A stretch of 64,000 nt of DNA from Casuarius casuarius. Its lineage: Eukaryota; Chordata; Aves; Casuariiformes; Casuariidae. Under the pieces are notes generated by a model, which saw only the letters and a list, made by a program, of their open reading frames with translations, was not told where the DNA came from and searched no databases. Of this stretch, positions 48,322 to 59,346 are shown one piece after another. Within the stretch, counting starts at the first letter, position 1, and each line of letters starts with the position of its first letter. The stretch covers positions 1,767,397-1,831,396 of the forward strand of contig PTFA01000081.1 in the NCBI GenBank assembly GCA_003342895.1, written 5' to 3'. A program made the position numbers and the translations under genes.

Positions 48322-51300
48322 CTGTAAACGTGAGGACAGGGAAAAGATTTCATCTTCATCTGCATCTACTTTCCATACACAAAGGCTGCACTGAGCCACC
48401 AGCACACAGAGCGCTGAAGGATGGCCATTTCTGTGAAACACAGTGCTAAGCCTGAGCTGTTTGCTCTGCTTGCCGCTTCCAGACTTGCAAACCCCTCTCT
48501 CTATGTACACAAGCCAGACATGGTGCAAACAGAAGAACAGCACTGACAGCTCTGATTTTGCACTCCATGCAAGCGCTGAGAGCGCTTGACATCTCTGTGC
48601 TTTGGGGTACTGATTACTAGGCTGAATTAAATGCTAATGAGATGCAATTGGATGAGTTTTGAGAACATTAAGTTTTTGCTAGCATTTACAGTATACAAAA
48701 TGATTCTGAGATCACTCAGTATAATTATAAATAGAAAAGGTCTGGTTTGTAATTCTGATTTACCACTTGTTTTACAAAAAACTATGTTCCATATGCAGCA
48801 AAGCAAAACCTGAAGCATTGAACACATTTGGTTTCCTTCATATCTTGTTCCTGTTTTAAATAATAGGAACAATGGCTTTCTTTTTACAACTCTTAACCAA
48901 ACAAACTGCATCAAACATTAACATCCAAGCTAATCCATACAAAGAAAANAAATGCAGTGTTGTTGGTCTTGTCCGGAGACCTTCCCAACCGCTTTTGGTA
49001 TGCATCAGAACTTGCCACTTCTACGTGGCACAACATGAGCACTCTCTCCTGGGGAAAACCATCCTAGTCTGGGCAAGCCATTCCAGTGCATTTCTCTCAC
49101 ACGAAAATAAATAAATAGGACNCTCCAATTTAACTGCTGATTCTGGAGTCCCAATAATCGAAAGNCCCACCACATTCTTCTCTTACTAATGCCTACTGCC
49201 AACAAATGAAACGCCATCTCTGTGCTACTGTACAGCCCCCACACAAATGTGTAATTACCAAGTTGAACAAAGGGACCCTGGCACTAGTTATTAAATAACC
49301 ACTGACTCAAATGATAACAAAATAGTGCTGCATGTCAAACCTCACTAAGTCTTAAAGCTGAGCTGAACATTTCTTTTTCTCTTTTTTCTTGCCTCTCATC
49401 TGTCAACATTATCTTGGCCTTCTCACTTGGACCAGTAAGTCTCTCTGGTGCCTTCCCATAGCTAGAGAACTGGTTTGTCAAGACCTCAGTGTCACTTTCC
49501 TTAACTCCCTTCGTTTCAGAAAGAGGAAGTACAAAAGCAAAAAAATCACGAGCGTTGTGAGAAGCAACTGTGACCCTTTACACTAGTTGCTCTGCTCCTG
49601 GAGGAGTGATAACATGCCCTTTATACCACCAGGACAGATATCTTCCCCTTGTTCTGCTTTTACCTAGGAGAAAGGCCTGTTTCCAGATGATTTAGAAGAG
49701 ATTCATCAAACCAGCATACACCAGTAGGTCTCTGAAATTATTTACATATTCTCCTTTTGGAGAAGATAAACAATGGACTGACCTACATAAAGAATCTTTA
49801 AAACCAGTTGCAAATGCACTCAATAAGAAATAAGCAGTCTATATAAACCCCTTTTCTTTGTAAGCACCTCCAGAGGATAAGTATTGCTGCTCTGCCCAGC
49901 CAGCAGGAAATTTCTAAGGAATAATAGAATCATTCACCAATTCAGGGCCCTGCAGGCTAGCGCAGCACCTACCCAGCGAGTTACAGGGCAGAGCAGATTT
50001 ATGGAGGGTGTCTGGAACACACAGAGAACAGACACCTGAAAAAAGACCATGGAAACCTTTAAGAAACCCCTTAGCAGAAAAACTGGCAGAGTATTTTTCT
50101 CCTCACTGGTACCCTTAATTAGCGATAGGGAAACCAGATGAAAATCCAGCTACCCTTGAAAAGGTTCGTGGCTATTTGCTTTGACATTCCAGGCAGTTAT
50201 CTTGTTCACTGCGCTACTGCAGAGACTGCATGTTGCATTAACACCATCCTGTAGTTCCTTGTGATTTTTTGCATTCACATTTTGAAGCATACAATACACT
50301 GAGCAAGACCATAGGTCTTTAATTAAACAGGTAAGTGGAAGCCAGTTATTATGGTGTGGGGCTACAGAAACAGTTTTAAAGAACCTGCAACAGAATAGCA
50401 CGGATGATATTTTTAGACACTTAAGAAAGTTAGTAGAAAATGATTACTGTACCTTTTTGCTGATTTATGAGCATAAAAAGACAGAGAGAAAAGGAGAAGA
50501 AAAGAGAACAGAAAGTTAAGAGATTTGTTTTCAACAATGCACAGATAACAGATATAAGAATTTTTGCTTATTTTATTAAACATATTGAATTATCTTTCAA
50601 GAAGTCTAATAAATGGCATTCCATCTGTGAATCTGGCTTATAAAAAATCTATTAGATTCAAGCAGTTAAATTTCAAAACTGTGCACACAATTTAGTATAT
50701 TCAGCTTCAAAAGAGACGCATTTTAGAACTAATTACAAATTCAAATATCTCAGGTTGACTTTCAAATAAATAAAACATTGTTATTGTAAGTGCGCTTTGG
50801 TTTGGAAAATGTGACTGACTCGCTTCTCTTACTTGTTTGTTTTTGCAAGGCATAATGTACATTAGACATTCCTTAATGCTGCACTGTCTGAAATGTGTAA
50901 CTGCTTAAAAAGTAAATATCAATTAAACTCAAAAGTTCTGCCCCATAAACACTTGGCCAAACGTTAAGCCATATATATTCACTTCTTTGAAAAAGACAAA
51001 GGAACAACTCTGGCTGTTATTCTTTACAAGCTTTATGCTGAGGACTTAACTGGTCTACACAGTTGTCTACTTACTTTCTTTCCCCATAACACGGTGACTT
51101 AATTTTATCAGCCTAACACACTAGAGAGGCTCCCATCTTCTCTGTGTGTCAAGTGGAAAGACTTGTAGAGTTGAGCCAGAATCTGCCAACTGTATGTAAG
51201 AAATGAATTTGGTTCTTACGGTTAATTCTGAGGGTGGGTACTTAANGAATTACACAGAGTTATAACATAGATGCATTTTTACCTTTACAGAATTGTGTCC

Positions 51301-51745
51301 AAAATTGAGAGGCATTTACCTTCCGTTGAGATGTCTGAACTGTTTTTGCATTCATTCAGATCAGACTTTACTGAAGCAACACATGGTAGGAAGCAGGACG
51401 ATGACATAATTTAGCACAGCAACAACGACTCCACTTTCACTCACACTATACCTCATTCTCCAGATACCTCCTCTCACGGGCCTGGTTACGATGGAGAGTT
51501 TGTGAGTAGCTAACTCCTAAGTTATTCCTCAGCATGAGTAAGACAGCGGAATGGGCTTTTCCATGATCAAGCCTTTTTTTCATTTCTCAAAGCACATACA
51601 ACTGAAAATAGAGTACNGTTGCTTACGGCTGAGTTTTCTGAGACCTCCTCGTGAAAAGGAAGAGTCCTACTCCAGTGTGAGAACAGATCATGTACAAAAA
51701 CCACTGGAAAACTCAGTGCAACTGCCAGTATGAAATCATGCTTAC
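48322..51745 (-). other. GLIS1: GLIS1 intron between fingers 4 and 5 (3424 bases)
   Basis: Phase 0 intron that separates zinc finger 4 from zinc finger 5 exactly at the TK junction of the DTKPY linker. Mostly AT-rich single-copy DNA with no recognisable repeat or frame. Confidence 0.85.
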
Positions 51746-51907
51746 GGTATCCAGGTGTGTTCGCTGATGCTTTGCCCGGTCACTGGAGTTGCTGAAAGCT
51801 TTCTGGCAGCCGGGATGCTGACACAGGTANGGCTTCTCCCCAGTGTGACTCCGGAGGTGAATCTTAAGGTTCTCAAGCCTAGAAAATGCCTTGTTGCACC
51901 CTTCAAA
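51746..51907 (-). CDS. GLIS1: GLIS1 coding exon: zinc finger 3 (most) and zinc finger 4
   Basis: The exon has 162 bases (54 codons) and is phase 0 at both ends. The acceptor is a pyrimidine-rich tract ending TTTTCAG; the donor is GTAAG. Residues 1-23 are finger 3 without its first cysteine, which must be encoded upstream: C4, H17 and H21 are visible around [15 protein letters not shown]. Then comes the TGEKPY linker, followed by finger 4 with C29, C34, H47 and H51 around [16 protein letters not shown]. This is the GLI/GLIS/ZIC finger type, and this stretch is nearly invariant between GLIS1 and GLIS3. The N at 51830 falls in the third position of CCN, so proline is certain. Reading past the donor gives only a few residues before a stop. 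Confidence 0.95.
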
Positions 51908-54489
51908 CTGAAAAGAGCCATAAAAAAATCGTTGTAAGGCACTACTAAATAAACCATGTGCAGCCACAATGAGAACAGTGTAAGATCCAAGTCAGACGTG
52001 TAATAAATCAACCAACATTCAAACATCTGTTGAAATTTATGGACGAAACGCAACATTTTGTGCTGGTCATTTAATCTGTCACTGAAGACATGGTGTGTAG
52101 CTCAATAATAATACATGGATTATAAATATCTTACATTCCGTCTGAAGTACTGTGCGTTTAAAGGTATTGTATCANTAAAGAAAACTTAAAGAAAGAATAA
52201 GTGTTCTGATGAGTCCTATTAGATTTTAATTGGCTCAAGAACCACTGTGGGCTGTAACAATGAGCTGCTAAGAGAGACCAAGAGAAGCTATTCGTGGCGG
52301 GGAAGAACCTGGTTTCGGATGGCTGAAACACTATACAGTGGAACAGATGAATACGGACTATCACAATACCTGATCCATCTCAAGATCAATCCAAAGGAAT
52401 TCTGCTGTTATTCTGCATCCTTTTCTTTACTAGCCGGATCACGCAGATCTGTTCTCAACATTTATACAACCAGTAACCTGAGCAACTCTGATTTCTTAAG
52501 CACTTGTTTCATTAAGAAACTTCAGGAAAAAAATGCTGCACAGCACTCATAACAAAAGTAGCTGTTTCAAATTAAATTAGAATAAATAAATAATGAAAAG
52601 TCGCAGCTACCAATCCAAGGGAAGAGTGTTCTGCATTGCTCACTGACAAGTTTCAGTGTTAGACAATAGCTGACCGCAGTGGCAGTACTGCCTCCAGGAG
52701 GCACTTTGGGAACTAACTCAGATGAGCAGAAACACATGCATGCACATGAGCAGATGTGCATCAAAAGTAAACCCGTAACATGCATTCACCTACNCAGCAT
52801 GTGCTCAGATGCTCCTATGCGCACATACTCAAATGCAACATGCATATACTTCACCCACTCTCCATTGCAGTTTCATGGCANTGCAGATTTTCCAGTGCCT
52901 CTATATAGATGAGTCTGGCTCCTCTGTGATTTGGGATGTCAAAGTATGCACTTGAGAAGCACAATCCAGTTCACCTTCATGAAGCACTCACAACAGTTTT
53001 CAAAGGCAACAAGTAGAGGTATCTTAAAACTAGTATTTCTGAAAATCAGATTTTTTGTACCATTTTTGCGGGTAAAAAGAGCGAAGAAAAGAAATCTTGA
53101 CCCTCATAAAATCAGTGTTTTGTCATTTGTTTCTGCTGAGTCAGGACTTTGTTCAGCAAATTTATATTCACCACCTGTGGTTCTTTGATTGGCATCACAG
53201 AAATTAAAATCTTGCCAACCCCTGTCACATTACACGCTTCTCTTACATACATTGGTGAGCGCCAAATTTCTGACCTGACTGTTGCATCCAGCATTGCAGA
53301 CAGAGGGCTGGGAAAGAAGATCAGCTGTATCTTAAAAGATGCTGTAAATTGGAGGCACCTGGCCTGCCAGTACCTGACCAAGGTAATTTTGGCNGTGGAT
53401 GGAGACAGGTATAGAGCAACTACCAACTACCTGGTATAGAGCAAAATTTACATCTTTCTCCATNGCAACAGTCATGAAAGCTCTGCAAAGCCACCGGCAG
53501 ATATATGCAAGCTATGACTTCAGAAGTTTGTTTAGTCTTGACTCCCTTCAAAACATGGGAGCTGTTAAAGGAGGTAGGGGAGTTTTGAAAGTGGCCAAGT
53601 CACCAAGGCTTAAAAAAACCAAATTTTCTCTTTAATCATCACTAAAAATTTGGAAAGCATTCAGAATGAAGCAGTCTGAAATGTGCAGATATGCCAAAGT
53701 CCATCACAAATAAAGCAGTGTTTAGAAAACCCATAGTTCTCACCACACATTCTATAAAGCCAGTATCTGGCAAACACAGCTAATATTTTGAGGTCCTAAA
53801 GATCAATTGTTTTACATTTGTTCCCTAGCTCTCTTTCCTTTCCTATTGCTACCTTTCTTCAGTCTCTTCCGATTGCAGTGTTGTATCCCCCTTTTTGTAA
53901 CTTCCCCCTTCAAATCATTACCCTTTTATTTTCAGTTCAAGAGGCCAGCTCTTCTCAGTCTTACTCACTGATATAAGACCACGTGGTAGCGTAAGAATCA
54001 GATCCTGAGTCTGCAAAGCTGTTTTGCAGCTCAGCTCTGCAACCTCGTTCACCTGAATCCCAGAGGAGCGGCAAGATCAAGCTTTTCTCTTCTNTTGCTC
54101 ATGCTATTCCACTTGTGTGTGCCCTATCAGCAGTCCTTTCTACAGACCACACTCCCTCTCTAAAGGACCCTCTGGATCTGACATATGGCCATCAAAAGAC
54201 CTAACCCAGAAGGACATTATAGAACAAAGTTCCCTATCAATGGGTCCTTGGGATACCCATACTCTGTTGGCACCAAAATCACTACAGTGACACACCACAA
54301 CGTGATCTTTGTTGTCTCCCCATTGGCACAGGACTGGAAAGACCTTTTAGATCACAAAAGTCTTTTCACAGCTATTCAGTTGTGAATGCAGGATCTTGAC
54401 CCTCAGAACGTTTTTCTAATGGATTATCAGTCTTCAGCTCCAGTATCTATGGCCTAATGCAAAGTAGAAGAGTATGCAGAATAATGCAA

Positions 54490-54620
54490 ACTGAAGGTAC
54501 AGCTCCATTCCCACTGATGTCAGTAGCAGAAATTCCAATGGCAAATGTCCTAAAACATCTAAACACAAGTGTAAACACATGAAAACACNTATGTTTAAGA
54601 CTTTTGCTGGATCAGGCCTT
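54490..54620. repeat. Ancient palindromic interspersed repeat (GGATCAGGCC type)
   Basis: AGCTCCATTCCCACTGATGT, CAGTAGCAGAAATTCCAATG and TTTTGCTGGATCAGGCCTT match the central CCATTGA(A/T)GTCA and the GCTGGATCAGGCC end of the repeat also seen at 16980-17155. Confidence 0.45.
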
Positions 54621-55014
54621 AAGGAAGAGAAGGAACAGGCCCTACCATAAATGCTCAGAGCTACAATGTAAGCAGCAACACTCAAACAAATATGGGTTTA
54701 TTATACTTTTATTGTGGTCAAAAGCCTTCTTTTTGGTGCTAATGCATAATCCAAAAGCCTAATAGCATCAGCAGTAAGACTTCTTCACCACATATGCCTG
54801 GACTCTAAGGGCTTTTCTTATTTACAATGTTTTCTATGGTAGGGCCTAAATGTCAGCCAAGGCCAGAGCTCCATTACAGTAGATAATATATAGTGGGACA
54901 GTCCCAAACCTGTGATAAATTCAGTCTAAACAGGTAAGGTGGGAGAATACACCAGCAAAGAGAACAANTCCCATATTTTGGAGGAGGTGGAATTGCTAAA
55001 GGTAGGGTTGGCTA

Positions 55015-55145
55015 TGGCTAAATAGGAAGAAAATGAATGGAAAAGGAGGAGGGGTGAGAACCTGGCTGGAAAGGGAGGAGGAGAGGGGAAGGTGTACAAA
55101 GTTGAAGGTGAAGGGCCTGAGAGGAGGGAGTAAGGGAGTTGGAGC
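55015..55145 (+). repeat. Purine-rich low-complexity stretch
   Basis: GGAGG/GAAA-rich sequence on the plus strand with few pyrimidines. Simple sequence only. Confidence 0.6.
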
Positions 55146-55646
55146 AAAGGGCTGATGAGCATGGGCCTGCGAGCTGCAGTCAGAGCTGCAGAGAGGTCTC
55201 CACTTTGGAGGACTACAGGAAAACCTCTGCTATTTTTTGCTGGAGCTGCTGACTAAATCCTTTGCAGGTTTTCCCTACAACTCCCCATACGGAGAAGGCA
55301 CCGCTAGGACCTATCTTCCTCAGGATGGAAGAGCCTTNCCTTTACAGTTGCACAAGGGCAAGGTAACTCCAGCTGGGTTTCTGCGGATACTGCTCTAGGA
55401 TGAGGTAACCAAGGTAACTCTTGGACTTCATCCACTACTGATCAACATTTGTAACCCTGCCACCTGCCCTTGCTACTGGAGATACATACACCAGATAAAA
55501 CCACTTCTGGAGAAATGGGGTGCTCTTTCTCCTTTCAAGTAACTGCTAGGGAGAGCCATCAATCCAAGCAGTGTCTAGGCTTCAACTACAAAGAACAAAC
55601 GTTCAATTTCCAAAGGGCTTTAGGATGGTAATAGCTATTTGATCAA

Positions 55647-55691
55647 CTAAGAAGGCTACTTACAGTATCTCCCCTAAGAAGGCTANTTACA
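55647..55691. repeat. Tandem duplication with 27-base period
   Basis: CTAAGAAGGCTACTTACA at 55647-55664 recurs at 55674-55691 with only an N at the variable base. The 9-base spacer makes this 1.7 copies of a 27-base unit. Confidence 0.8.
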
Positions 55692-57104
55692 CACTTACTA
55701 GACATCTGGCCTCAATCTGTCATTGCTTGATCCTACAACCTTAGATATTTTGTTGTCANTTGATGCCTGGGATAACTGTAACAAATGCTGCATAATCCTC
55801 AAATTCTGTAAAAGTCACCAAAGCTTTATACGAGTTTATCAATAAAAACAATAATCATACTGCAAGTACTACTTTGTCTTTTTTGTGAGATTGGTAATGT
55901 GTGCTTCCAACACTGCTATCCTACACACATCTGAGCGCAGACACAAAACAATGTCACAGGATGACAGTAAATAGCATGATGCAATTATTTGATTTTATAA
56001 CTAATGCTGCTTTTATAATAAAGCTTCTACCAGGAAAAATATGCTTTAGAACTTTATGGGACTAAATTAGTCCATTACCACATGGAAATATGTATATTAT
56101 CTTTATTTCACGCCACAGTCTCACTGGAGTGTAACTGCAGAAATATCATGCATTTAAAAGGCGTATTTATGAAAACACTACATTATCTCACAGTGATCTA
56201 AACACATCATAATTTTCTTAACAAAACAATTTAATCTAATAACTATAATTGCTTAAAACGTTTTTCTTTGCTTCCACTTCATACTTTGAATGCACCTGAG
56301 AATGCTGCCATGCAGAAATAACAGCATATTCCCAAAAGGGTTTATATTATCAAATTTTTACCATTTTCATAAGCTCATTTAATCACAGTCATGTCTAGAA
56401 TATCTGTCAGTGGTACAGATCAGAAGAAATAAACTATAAACTAAACAGCTCAGACCATAAGGTGAAGCAATAACTGACATTTTCTTAGGAAATGAGTTAT
56501 GACTGAAAAAGAGAAGCCTTCACAGTTGTAGTGCTAAATAGGTCCAGTGTGCCATTAGAGAAAGCTCATTAATATACACCTCTGCTCTCTGCTGCGAGAT
56601 CAGTTAAACAAGCTGCCTTTTATTTATAGACCTAAAAGGGAAAGAGCAGGTCATATTGGCTGCTGACATCTCAGACAGCCTACAGATGGAAAACCCCAAA
56701 CATTTCATTCCAAAGCATTTAATACTATCAATAGGAAACCTCATGTCTGGTCAAAACATCTACCAGCCTTCTGAACATTGCGAAATGCTCCTTCTTCCCC
56801 ACGGATTACAAAATTGGGAGAATTTTATTGAAAAACACGTTAGGCGAGAAAAAGAATCCTGTGAGGACGTGTGTCCCTTCTGGAAATAGGCACGCCACGC
56901 TCTAACAGCACCGACGTTTGAGAGCACGCTGCGCCCAACGTCGGTGACATGGCAGGAGGCACGCAAGGCTCCGAGCTGTTCCGAAGGTAATTCCAAGCAC
57001 GTGAGTTGCTCNACTGAGCACAAGAAACAAAATGTTTGATTTGGTGCTTTGTTTTTTTCTAGCTAACTCCTGATTGGATTAATTTTAAATTCTTTGCGGT
57101 GGCT

Positions 57105-57190
57105 GTGATGGAAAGCCCTGATCCTGCAAATACTCGCANGTGAGTAACATGACTCGTGCAAGGCATTTTATCGAACTCAACAGGACTCTT
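57105..57190. repeat. Ancient palindromic interspersed repeat (inverted end)
   Basis: GCCCTGATCCTGCAAATACT, CGCANGTGAGTAACATGACT and TCGAACTCAACAGGACT match the start of the same repeat type (GGCCCTGATCCTGCAAA…TGAGTAAC…ACTTCAATGGGACT). GCCCTGATCC is the reverse complement of the GGATCAGGGC at 17136-17145. Confidence 0.5.
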
Positions 57191-59319
57191 TGTGCGCGTA
57201 AAAAGCAGCCCGTAGGAGCGAGCTCTCAACCTCCCCACGGATCCAGTTCATATAGCCAATTTACAGATTTAAATTGGCAGAGGCTGGTTTTCCCTTCGTA
57301 GCCCCACACCGATGGCAGGCACCTGTGACACGCAAAGGGCTGCCAATCGCCATGCTTTGCTGTGAAGCTCTGAGCAATCTACATTTGCACAGTGGCACCT
57401 CTACACGATGTTTCACTTGAGTCCTGAGAGTATTGCTTGTATTTGTTTTACTACGTGTATTGTAAAAAAGCATTTAGGGCTTTAGCCAAGTTACCGTACA
57501 GTTGTTGGTGTGTAGGAGAAGAAAAGCTGAAGGGGTTGGGGACAGGAAAAAGAAAAACCTGGAAAAATAAGACGCAGCATAAATGCAATGGATCTTTCCT
57601 TTTGTTGGGTTTCAGGGCAATTAGAGCCAGTCATTTGACATCGACACACTGTAGAGCAGCAGTTCACTTTCTTTACACTGTCAAGTTGCCTATTTCCTAA
57701 TTTACACAAAACTGGAAAAAGATTAATTCACTGGAAATCCTGGAAGAGGGGTTTGATCGACATACGTCACTGAATTCAACCTCNGCTGGCGGGGCCCGGC
57801 CCTCTCCCCTGACCGCCGAGGCAGAACACACTCTGCTCCTGGGTTTTGCCTGCTAAAGCCAGTTCTGCTCATGTTCTCGAGTAACTCGGGCATCNGGGGT
57901 GCGTTTTGCCCGTGCCCTCACTGCGGCCGGCTGCCGCAGCACGTGGGAGATGAGCAGCTCCCCAGGACGCTGAATCGCAGCCTGTCTCCAAGGAGCACCA
58001 GCATGTTGGGGCTCTCAAAAGCCTTGCTCACGTAATTGCAAATTTTCATCTGCCAGGAAAGGGGGGGAATGTTGTTCTGAACCCTGAACTATTTCTAGAT
58101 TTATTTCTTCTAGTACCAGTAGGTCATATGTCAGGCACGTCAGCGAGTCGACAGAGCTTTCCATACGCTTTCCAGCAAAATCCCAAATATCTGGGAAAAT
58201 ATCAAAGCCTCTTGGCATTCTCACAAGACCCTGTTGCCAGTCGTTGAAATTCTTTTCAGTAATCCTTCGTTAGTCAGGTAGAGGGATAAACGTTTGTCAG
58301 AAGAAGGGTTACTTGCATTAATTTGCTGTGAAGTATGGGAATGAAACGGGGAATCTGGGGATATCTTACTATCAGCAGCATGACAGCCACAAATTTTGCC
58401 ATAAGGTTTTGCTAAATATGTCATTTGGAAACCAAACAATTTTCTGAGACCTCATTACAGTTGGACTGAATGCAGTATTATGGCTTGCAGGCAAAAATAA
58501 CATTGCATGGAGCAACATTTAAAAAGAAAAAAGAATGTAAAATTCATATGGTCATGTAATAAGCAAAGACGACAACCGCTCTTGAAATCTACACATCAGT
58601 CTCTTTATATCCTTACATGTAATTGGAAAGCTATTATATGTTTGGGATTTTTTGAATAGCTTGCAAGCTATTTGAATTTAAAGGACACCACAGAATCCAA
58701 CGTTTTCTGCTCCAGTATCTGAAGCCAGATCTGCTTGTTTTAGGGACAAAATTAAGATTGAACAAAATCAATTAAAAACCCTCTCCAGCTGTGCCAGCAA
58801 AGAACCATAAATAAAATTAAAATGATTCTCTCCAGTTGTTTTAGCTATTTAAACAAAAAATATGGTTTACTACATGTACTTCAAAAATCTGATCCTCTGT
58901 GTCAACGAGTCCTTGTCTTACCCAAGTTTACAAGAAAACATTTCAATTCAAGTTTGCATCTGAATGNGTCACCTATTTATATCCATCTCAGTTGAAACTT
59001 TACTGAAGTTCTGGCCTAACTCTTGCCTATTTATTCATGTTCTGGCCCGCATTTAGCCACATCTTTAAATAAGAGACTGTGCTTTCCATAGGAGGCCACT
59101 TACACACCACAAGCAGTTGTGTACATGGGAGACAGAACAGGCTCTCATAATTTACTTACAGGTATGAGAATGTGCAAGTTTGGACTGAAGAGCTATTTGT
59201 CTAAGAAAACGAGCATGGCCCCAGGAAAAGAGGAGAATCAGTTATTGTGTATGTGGACTAACTAGTTGCAATAAAAAAATTTCTAAGGAGAGGACAATAG
59301 TAAGAAGGAAAAAAAGTCA

Positions 59320-59346
59320 TTACAAAACAAAACAAAACAAAAAAAC
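59320..59346. repeat. CAAAA microsatellite
   Basis: About four CAAAA/AAAAC units in an A-rich stretch. Confidence 0.75.

Larger units (their letters stand above)
12970..51907 (-). other. GLIS1: GLIS1 gene, 3' half (seven exons, partial at 5' end)
   Basis: This is the gene-level span of a GLI-similar C2H2 zinc-finger transcription factor read on the minus strand. Coding exons are 51746-51907, 48211-48321, 44277-44409, 36440-36590, 23322-23506, 16656-16823 and 13276-13412. They total 1047 bases, or 348 codons plus TAA. Every boundary has an AG acceptor and a GT donor, and codons split by introns rejoin correctly. The protein carries the GLIS/GLI/ZIC-type fingers. Its tail has the GLIS1 landmarks YQGSFHSIQ, YGDCYR, GFFQNGAFDHCL and the terminus HIPSIYTDT. 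GLIS1 is known as a nuclear DNA-binding regulator of transcription; nothing here tests that. The 5' exons lie above 64000. GLIS3 shares the finger region, but the C-terminal match points to GLIS1. Confidence 0.93.

Noticed and set aside
13276..51907. GLIS3 as the identity of the gene
   Set aside because: The fingers alone would fit either paralogue, but the HDxPSRHHPLD, YQGSFHSIQ, YGDCYR and HIPSIYTDT segments match GLIS1.
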